This document shows, piece after piece, positions 6,901 to 10,904 of a DNA stretch of 10,904 nucleotides. Origin of the DNA: JAOUEE01 sp051011595 (GTDB taxonomy: Bacteria > Actinomycetota > Acidimicrobiia > Acidimicrobiales > SHLQ01); contig JBPCTQ010000029.1 of the NCBI GenBank assembly GCA_051011595.1, forward strand, positions 1 to 10,904, in the 5' to 3' direction. Below the pieces are notes generated by a model. It made no database searches and was not told where the DNA came from. It saw only the letters and a list, made by a program, of their open reading frames with translations. Numbering within the stretch: the first letter of the stretch is position 1; each line of letters begins with the position of its first letter. The position numbers and the translations under genes were made by a program.

Positions 6901-7507
6901 GGAGATCGTTGTCGGGGTCGACGGCGCTGGACGACTCGTCGTCAGAACGAACGAAGTTGCGGTCGAGGGTCTGGTTCAACCGGGTCGGCGTGGTTTCGTG
7001 GGCCGGGTAGAACCCGGTGTCGATGTGGGCCACTCGGGTGCGAGGATTACTGAACGAGACCTCGTCGCGGGCCTGGCCGAGCTGGGTGAACTGGCTGCCG
7101 AGGTGCCAGGCGAAACCGTCGCCGACCGGCTTGCCGCTCCCGTTGTCCTGGGGCACCGATTGGCAGTCTTCGTCGAGGGCGAAGCCGGCCCGGCTTCCGG
7201 GGGCGTCACCCTCGGTGAAGATGTCGTGGATCAGATCGGGCTCGGCGAACAAGACGTCGGACTCGTCGATGCCGAGCTGGTGGGCCACCTGGGTATGGGC
7301 CTGGTCCCATGGTGTGGCCGCCGGCTCCACCCGCAGCATGAACCACTGGGGCGCCTCGTCGAGTCCGAGTCGTGCCGACCCCTCACCCGGCGAGCGTTCG
7401 TACAACGGTTCGAGGTCGACCCGCCCGGCCGCCGCGAACAGGTTGTTCGATGGCCGTATCTTGGCGAGCAGGATCTCCGATGCCGCCGGCTGATTCGACT
7501 CCGCCAT
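3947..7507 (-). CDS. Dual-protease protein: subtilisin-like (S8) serine protease fused to an HExxH gluzincin metalloprotease
   Basis: A 1186-residue protein with two complete protease active sites. Residues 50-95, ending VLFAEPDL, resemble a subtilase prodomain. The S8 domain (about 155-440) has Asp163 in HIDTG, His210 in NSGHGTG, oxyanion Asn303 in AAAGNH and Ser383 in GEGTSSATP. A linker (about 450-565) leads to a second domain. There, HETTH (His753, Glu754, His757) and Glu780 in AFHEGFADL form a gluzincin zinc site, in the order seen in M4-like enzymes. The region around it (HETTHAILDG, then NPDVLAFHEGFADLVALLQQ) resembles a widespread bacterial family of uncharacterised stand-alone proteins, as I recall it. 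The tail (1110-1150, FRGGSTLVVDL) is probably part of that family. There is no signal peptide or membrane segment, so it is predicted to be cytoplasmic unless exported by another route. The ATG at 7507 has GGGAG six bases upstream. The MarR and sulfotransferase genes follow on the same strand. Confidence 0.9.
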   Translation of the reverse strand: MAESNQPAASEILLAKIRPSNNLFAAAGRVDLEPLYERSPGEGSARLGLDEAPQWFMLRVEPAATPWDQAHTQVAHQLGIDESDVLFAEPDLIHDIFTEGDAPGSRAGFALDEDCQSVPQDNGSGKPVGDGFAWHLGSQFTQLGQARDEVSFSNPRTRVAHIDTGFYPAHETTPTRLNQTLDRNFVRSDDESSSAVDPDNDLLVLDNSGHGTGTLSILAGGPVSAQGGAVLGGAPQAEIVPIRVADSVVLLRTSSLARAIRYAADIGCAVASLSMGGLPSKAWAEAVDDAYLAGLCLCAAAGNHPGPLPPKRLVYPARYDRVIAVAGVMANGEPYKGLHGMTLEGSFGPKSAMKAAMAAYTPNIPWARFGCRDIVRLNGEGTSSATPQVAAAAALWIEKHKDVLRADWRRVEAVRHALFSEAKNRRDTEHLGHGILQARDALAVRPDLDRPMSGKSDNSWAFLRLLTGLGIRGATPTEEMLNLEFAQRWLQNEDLQEIVPDPDGTRELTKAAQARLMDAVIEDEGSSLALRRHMAARYSLVTKRSPRNTAQLKKIRPELPDVGPASPEVPNPPYRRLRVYAKDPSLSSRLATSLIGEVTLDVPWEPLELGRYYRFEGEYLAIDDKKPDGGGYHRVDLSDERLLAQDGWEPSEGNAQFHQQMVYAVASKTIEHFERALGRPLQWRPKPNPDKPNDDSQFLRRLEIRPHALQTANAYYSPTEPALLFGYFPAPAGGQQIPGSPVYTCLSHDIIAHETTHAILDGIHRRFHEPTNPDVLAFHEGFADLVALLQQFEMSTLLEHEINRSGGDLEAETLLGTLAIQVGTTARGRHALRSAIGSFDDGEWIRATPDPDRFRQTLTPHARGAVLVGAVFDALLAIYESRTADLVRIATGGSGLLPDGAIHPDLARRLAREAAKSARHVLGMCIRALDYLPPVDVTFHDFLRALITADFELVSDDKYNYRVAFVEAFARRGIFPGDHDEQSGEGVGALSADTLRWAAFTDADVPDKAHSAVIEKYEKIVALLRDYADKCLYIKDREELFKLTRTHRIILHGMLKKAFREVPEFAESLGLADGSFEVHALRRALRARVDGRVAPEVIVSLTQSATVAADDAEGVPKHTFRGGSTLVVDLTDPGLPKYRIVKHIDDGTRRAAAGGFASLVAEDPLRSLFFSAAEPFAALHELAEAD

Positions 7508-7729
7508 GTCGCACTCCCGATTCCCTTGTCAGGCCCCTGCGGCGAATCTAATCGCGGAGCCCGCGCTGCGATAGGGGCTGGGACCTCCTCCCCCACCCCC
7601 GCCGATCGCCGCCTGCACCGTCTCCGGGGGAACAGCCGGCAGCCGTGTAATACGGTGGCTGACAAGACCTGCCGGGCCAGCCGCGCCATCACCGGCGAGC
7701 GAGCCCGGTCCCGTGACTGCGAGGGAACG
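7508..7729. promoter_or_regulatory. Divergent promoter region between the dual-protease and amidohydrolase genes
   Basis: A 222-bp region without a credible gene. For the minus-strand protease, a TAGATT box (7550-7545) about 40 bp before its ATG is a possible -10. For the plus-strand amidohydrolase, TAATAC (7648-7653) is a possible -10, with a leader of roughly 70 bases. It sits inside a CAGCC...GGCTG inverted repeat (7640-7644 and 7657-7661). Neither has a convincing -35. A GAGGG Shine-Dalgarno (7721-7725) directly precedes the amidohydrolase start. Confidence 0.35.
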
Positions 7730-8902
7730 ATGACCGACGAACGACCAGTGATCATCTCGTGCGACGGTCACGCCACCGGGCGGCCCGATGACTACCTGCC
7801 CTACATCGACCCGGCCTACCGCGAGCGCTACGAGGAGTTCGCGGCCGGGGTCAAGGCCCAACGAGCGGCACAACGGAAGGCCCAACGCGACGGCGAGTCG
7901 CTGTTCACCGACGAAGGCAGCTTCGGCCTTGACGAGGAGACGGGCGACGATCTCGACGGTGAGTGGAACTCGGCGGTCCGCACCCGGGTGCTCGAGGAAG
8001 AAGGGGTCGTGTGCGAGGTGCTGTTCCCCAATGGCGGTGTGCCCTTCGGCGGCTTCGGCGAGTCGGCCGAACACGAGCTGCGCGCCTTCGGCAACCGGGC
8101 CTACGACCGCTGGCTGGTCGATTTCGCCGATGATCTGCCCGGCCGCCGGGCGGCGTTGGCCATGCTCACCGTGCACGATCTCGACATCACCGTCGAAGAC
8201 ATCGCCTGGGCCGCCGCCAACGGCATGAAGGGGGTCATCATCCCCACCGTGCCCGGCGAGGGTCTGCCGCCGTATCTCGACCAGCGCTACGACCCAATGT
8301 GGGCCGCCTGCCAGGAACACGCCATGCCCGTGCACATCCATGGTGGTGGCGGCACTCCGTCCTACGGCGACTACGGCGTGGTGAGCATGTTGATGTACGC
8401 CACCGAGGCCACGTTCTTCTCCCAGCGCAACCTGTGGGTGCTGATCTGGTCAGGGGTGCTCGATCGATTCCCCGACCTGCAGGTGGTGTTCACCGAGACC
8501 CGGGCCAGCTGGGTACCCGACACCTTGTTCCTGCTCGACGGCATCCACCGCGCACCGTTCTTCCGCAACATCGAGCGCACGGCCAAGCTCAAACCCAGCG
8601 AGTACTTCGAGCGTCAGGTCACCATCGCGGCTTCGTTCATGAGTTCCTACGACGCCGCCATGCGCGATGAGATCGGTGTGTCCCGTCTGATGTGGGGGGC
8701 CGACTACCCGCACGTGGAGGGGACCTGGCCGCGCACCAAGAAGTCGCTGGCCAGCTGCTTCGCCGGGATTCCCACCGCCGACGTGCGAGCGATCCTCACC
8801 GAGAACCCGGTTCGTCTCTATGGGTTCGACGTCGACGCACTCCAGCCGGTGGCCGATCGCATCGGACCCACCATGGACGAACTGGTGGGTACGGGCGGCT
8901 GA
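7730..8902 (+). CDS. Amidohydrolase-2 family metal-dependent hydrolase (TIM-barrel, ACMSD-like superfamily)
   Basis: A 390-residue protein of the PF04909-type family, which includes metal-dependent hydrolases and decarboxylases acting on aromatic-acid-like substrates. Visible landmarks are ISCDGH (9-14, first-strand metal-site position), PVHIHGGGG (200-208), VVFTETRASWVPDTL (252-266), MWGADYPHVEGTWP (321-334, with probable metal ligand Asp325) and ILTENPVRLYGFD (355-367). The last two are signatures of the large actinobacterial branch of this family. The first-strand motif is D-G-H rather than the H-x-H of canonical ACMSD enzymes. An acidic, Glu/Asp-rich stretch at 52-78 looks like a loop insertion. 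The ATG at 7730 has GAGGG four bases upstream, and similarity begins only a few residues later. The frame is open far upstream, but that part is antisense to the protease gene. There is no signal peptide. The substrate is unknown. Confidence 0.88.
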   Translation: MTDERPVIISCDGHATGRPDDYLPYIDPAYRERYEEFAAGVKAQRAAQRKAQRDGESLFTDEGSFGLDEETGDDLDGEWNSAVRTRVLEEEGVVCEVLFPNGGVPFGGFGESAEHELRAFGNRAYDRWLVDFADDLPGRRAALAMLTVHDLDITVEDIAWAAANGMKGVIIPTVPGEGLPPYLDQRYDPMWAACQEHAMPVHIHGGGGTPSYGDYGVVSMLMYATEATFFSQRNLWVLIWSGVLDRFPDLQVVFTETRASWVPDTLFLLDGIHRAPFFRNIERTAKLKPSEYFERQVTIAASFMSSYDAAMRDEIGVSRLMWGADYPHVEGTWPRTKKSLASCFAGIPTADVRAILTENPVRLYGFDVDALQPVADRIGPTMDELVGTGG

Positions 8903-8935
8903 TGCGCTGATCGTCCTCGATCTGGCATCACCAGC

Positions 8936-8950
8936 CGGTCAGGGTGACCG
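8936..8950. terminator. Hairpin between convergent amidohydrolase and AraC genes
   Basis: CGGTCA-GGG-TGACCG is a perfect 6-bp stem with a three-base loop in the 53-bp gap between two converging genes. It could act in both directions. No U-tract follows on either strand, which is common for high-GC actinobacterial terminators but makes the call uncertain. Confidence 0.35.
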
Positions 8951-8955
8951 CCTTC

Positions 8956-9981
8956 TCACGCCATTTGGGGGGCGGGCGCCGGCGACACCGCCGGTGCGAT
9001 CGGCATGTCGGGCGCGGGTTTACGTGCCGCTCGGGGCGACACGCCGATCACCCGTTTGAAGGCCCGGCTGAACGCCGCTTCGGAGTCGTAACCCACCTGG
9101 GCACCCACGGCGGCAACCGTGGAGTCGGTGCGCTGCAGCAGATCGAGCGCCACATGCATCCGCCAGCGGGTCACGTACCGCATGGCCGGTTCGCCGACCA
9201 GTTCGGTGAAGCGGGCGGCGAACGCCGAGCGCGACATCGCAACCTCGTCGGCCAACGAGGCCACCGTCCAGTCGCGTTCGGGGTGGCTGTGGATACGGGC
9301 GATCGCGGCGCCGACCTGTTCGTCGCGCAGCGCCCCCAACCAGCCGGTCTGGGCGGCGGGGTCGCGCTCGATCCAGGTTCGGATTGCTTGGATGACCACG
9401 ATGTCGCACAGCCGGCTCACCACGGCCTCACCGCCCGGGCGGACCTGTTGGGTCTCTTCGGCCATCAGCTCGAGGGTGGCCCGCATCCAGTCGGCCCGCG
9501 TCGAACGGGATGCTTCGATGTGGATGAGTGGGGGCAACGAAGCCACCAGCTGGCGGGCCGCCGGGTGCTCGAGTCGGATACCGCCGCACACGACATCGGT
9601 TCGTTCGCCGCCACCACCGTGCCGCAACACCGCGTACTGCTCGCTCACGTAGTCGTGGGGAAGGTCGAAGACACTCGGCGTCGGTGACGGCTCGCTCCCC
9701 CAGGCCCGATGTCCGGTGCCGTGGGGAACCAGGACCAGGTCGCCGGCTCGTAGCGTGTGTGTCCGGCCGTCGACCTCCAGCGTGAACTCACCGCCGAGCA
9801 CGGCGTGGAACCACACGCAGTCGGGCATCGGTGGGAGCTCGAGGCCCCAGGGTTCGGTGAGCTCGGACGGGCAGTAGAAGATGCCCGACATCTGCACGTA
9901 GCGCAGCGCCTCGCCGATGGCCGGCACCGTGCCCTCACGGGCGGGGGCCGGGATGGTGGTGCTGGAGACCGCTGGTGACAT
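8956..9981 (-). CDS. AraC family transcriptional regulator with N-terminal cupin domain
   Basis: A 341-residue regulator. Residues about 21-205 match the cupin-type sensor domain of one AraC subgroup (Cupin_6-like): SGIFYCPSELTEPWGLELP, WFHAVLGGEFTLEVDG and LRAGDLVLVPHGTGH. Residues 222-320 carry two helix-turn-helix motifs, the first at about 239-260 (TVASLADEVAMSRSAFAARF) and the second at about 288-312 (TVAAVGAQVGYDSEAAFSRA followed by FKR), ending in the usual GVSPR. A proline- and alanine-rich tail of about 20 residues follows. The ATG at 9981 fits the family's N-terminus, but no clear Shine-Dalgarno precedes it. The gene is divergent from the PPOX/DUF1772 pair, which in this family usually makes that pair the regulated target, often activated by a small substrate. 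The ligand is unknown. Confidence 0.9.
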   Translation of the reverse strand: MSPAVSSTTIPAPAREGTVPAIGEALRYVQMSGIFYCPSELTEPWGLELPPMPDCVWFHAVLGGEFTLEVDGRTHTLRAGDLVLVPHGTGHRAWGSEPSPTPSVFDLPHDYVSEQYAVLRHGGGGERTDVVCGGIRLEHPAARQLVASLPPLIHIEASRSTRADWMRATLELMAEETQQVRPGGEAVVSRLCDIVVIQAIRTWIERDPAAQTGWLGALRDEQVGAAIARIHSHPERDWTVASLADEVAMSRSAFAARFTELVGEPAMRYVTRWRMHVALDLLQRTDSTVAAVGAQVGYDSEAAFSRAFKRVIGVSPRAARKPAPDMPIAPAVSPAPAPQMA

Positions 9982-10008
9982 GGCGCCCAGTCTGATCCAT
10001 CAGGCGCC
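9982..10008 (-). promoter_or_regulatory. GGCGCC-flanked hairpin directly before the AraC start codon
   Basis: GGCGCC occurs at 9982-9987 and 10003-10008 with 15 bases between, and it can pair as a GC stem. The interior overlaps a second palindrome, CTGAT-CC-ATCAG (9992-10003). The first copy lies immediately before the ATG at 9981, where a folded leader could hide the ribosome entry site. This is structure seen in the sequence; function is inferred. Confidence 0.3.
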
Positions 10009-10009
10009 G

Positions 10010-10031
10010 TTCGTCCACCGTTCTGGACGAA
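10010..10031. promoter_or_regulatory. Perfect 8-bp inverted repeat in the AraC/PPOX divergent promoter region
   Basis: TTCGTCCA (10010-10017) and TGGACGAA (10024-10031) are exact reverse complements with a 6-bp centre. It lies 28 bp upstream of the AraC start and 63 bp upstream of the PPOX start, a usual operator location. AraC proteins more often bind direct repeats, so the binding protein may be AraC or another regulator. Confidence 0.45.
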
Positions 10032-10094
10032 TGAGCAAGAACAGCGGCCATTCGGTCATGGACAGGTCGGCTGTTGTGCCTGAAAGTGGCGTTC

Positions 10095-10613
10095 ATGCAA
10101 ACAACCACGAACACCTCATCCGACCCGACAACCCACCACCCAGACCCGGTCAAGGTCCACCAGGCCATCGAGAAGCGGTCCTTCGCCACCCTGGCCACCA
10201 CATCAGCTGCGGGCCGGCCCCATGTCGCCGGTGTGCTGTTCGATGCGGTCGGCGAAGTCATGTACGTCAACACGTTGCGCACCAGTCGCAAGGCCCGCAA
10301 CGTGATGGCCAACCCCCATGTCGCCGTGGTGGTGCCGATCCGGCGACTGCCCGTCGGCCCCCCGTCGACGGTGCAGTTCCAGGCCCCGGCCCGGGTGCTC
10401 GGGCTCGACGATCCCGAGATCCGGCACCTGGTGGCCGACGGACAACTCGGATCGATCACCAGTCACGGCGAGCTCGACATGGCCGACGGCTGCTTCCTCC
10501 GTATCCCGATTCCGGGCCGGCTCATCACCTACGGCCTGGGTATGCCCCTTCGCCGACTGATCGCCGATCCCATGGGCGCCGGCGGGGTGGTCGAAGGCGG
10601 GGCGGAACGATGA
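10095..10613 (+). CDS. Pyridoxamine-5'-phosphate-oxidase-fold (PPOX/FDOR) flavin- or F420-binding protein
   Basis: A 172-residue protein with the split-barrel fold. The first strands read FATLATTSAAGRPHVAGVLF (30-49), then MYVNTLRTSRKARNVMANP (56-74) and HVAVVVPI (75-82). The T-x-x-S-R-K-x-R-N stretch is the usual cofactor-phosphate binding turn, and the order and spacing match the family. Members bind FMN, F420 or haem and act as oxidoreductases or cofactor-binding proteins; which applies here is open. I start at ATG 10095, since residues before 20 are low complexity and a GAAAG lies eight bases upstream. A TTG at 10074 would add seven residues. The stop overlaps the next gene's ATG in an ATGA junction, so the two are co-translated. 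It is divergent from the AraC gene. Confidence 0.82.
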   Translation: MQTTTNTSSDPTTHHPDPVKVHQAIEKRSFATLATTSAAGRPHVAGVLFDAVGEVMYVNTLRTSRKARNVMANPHVAVVVPIRRLPVGPPSTVQFQAPARVLGLDDPEIRHLVADGQLGSITSHGELDMADGCFLRIPIPGRLITYGLGMPLRRLIADPMGAGGVVEGGAER

Positions 10614-10904
10614 TCGACGGTTGGCAGGTGGCGCTGGTCGTGGTCGGCCTGGTCGGCGCCGCGGTCAGCGGCGGTGCGTTCTTCGCCTTCTCGAACTTCG
10701 TGATGCCGGCGCTGGGCGAACTCTCACCCCGTGACGGCGCCAAGGCCATGCAGGCCATCAACGTGGCGGCCCCGACCCCGCTCTTCGTGGCCGCCATCGC
10801 GGGCGCCGGGCTCGTCGGCGTGCCCGTGGTAGTCGCCGAGCTCGACCGGCTGGAGGACGCGGCTGTCGCCTACGTGCTGGCGGGGGCCGTGCTCTCGCTG
10901 GCTT
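10610..10904 (+). CDS. DUF1772 (anthrone-oxygenase-like) membrane protein, C-terminus missing
   Basis: The frame is open from ATG 10610 to the right edge (98 full codons). The first hydrophobic helix (about 5-32) runs into GGAFFAFSNFVMPALGEL (21-38), and after it comes AMQAINVAAPTPLFVAAIAG. The F-x-A-F-S-N-F-V-M-P-A-L and Q-A-I-N pattern is typical of DUF1772, small four-helix membrane proteins related to fungal anthrone oxygenase-type proteins. A second hydrophobic segment (about 56-76) and the start of a third are visible. The ATGA overlap with the PPOX gene indicates translational coupling and shared control, plausibly by the divergent AraC regulator. The reaction, if any, is unknown. Confidence 0.85.
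   Translation, partial: MIDGWQVALVVVGLVGAAVSGGAFFAFSNFVMPALGELSPRDGAKAMQAINVAAPTPLFVAAIAGAGLVGVPVVVAELDRLEDAAVAYVLAGAVLSLA

Noticed and set aside
7430..7507. A secretion signal at the protease N-terminus
   Set aside because: The first 45 residues are polar with no positively charged start followed by a hydrophobic core, and there is no lipobox or twin-arginine motif.
7525..7666. CTTGTCAG and CTGACAAG as inverted repeats flanking the divergent promoter region
   Set aside because: An 8-bp match 126 bp apart is expected by chance with fair probability in a region this size, and the arms do not extend.
6209..7729. A long open plus-strand frame continuous with the amidohydrolase, giving an apparent 897-residue protein
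   Set aside because: The upstream 507 codons are antisense to the protease gene, which has clear catalytic motifs. Amidohydrolase similarity begins only after the ATG at 7730, which has its own Shine-Dalgarno. High-GC DNA commonly keeps such antisense frames open.

Overview
High-GC DNA with GTG as well as ATG starts, at least one apparently leaderless gene, and short gaps between densely packed genes. These traits and the protein content (PPOX/FDOR split-barrel protein, DUF1772, amidohydrolase-2, cupin-type AraC, several TetR/MarR regulators) suggest a chromosomal segment of an actinobacterium. Acidimicrobiia-like is a guess; nothing here proves the lineage. I see no tRNA, rRNA, CRISPR array, transposase or integrase.

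Left part (1-2247): two divergent regulator/target modules. A partial quinone-oxidoreductase-like gene (minus strand, running off the left edge) is divergent from a TetR gene across a 126-bp gap with two similar palindromes 33 bp apart. A four-helix DUF4267-like membrane protein (minus) is divergent from a second TetR gene across a 67-bp gap that is mostly two near-identical 16-bp palindromes overlapping both -10 regions. The two modules meet tail to tail with overlapping stop codons. In each, the TetR protein probably controls itself and its neighbour.

Middle (2278-7507, minus strand): a probable three-gene run transcribed right to left. It holds a 1186-residue protein combining a complete subtilisin-type (S8) serine protease triad with a separate HExxH gluzincin metalloprotease domain and no signal peptide, then a MarR regulator, then a sulfotransferase joined to the MarR gene by a TGATG overlap. 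The sulfotransferase has an N-terminal region resembling an acyl-carrier-protein domain. This block is the most unusual part of the window.

Right part (7508-10904): an amidohydrolase-2 family enzyme (plus strand) is divergent from the protease gene. An AraC regulator with an N-terminal cupin (minus) is divergent from a two-gene unit, a PPOX-fold flavin/F420-type protein followed by a translationally coupled DUF1772 membrane protein that runs off the right edge. The AraC protein is a candidate regulator of that pair. Overall the window looks like accessory catabolic or stress-response gene content organised as small, locally regulated modules. Substrates cannot be named from sequence alone.
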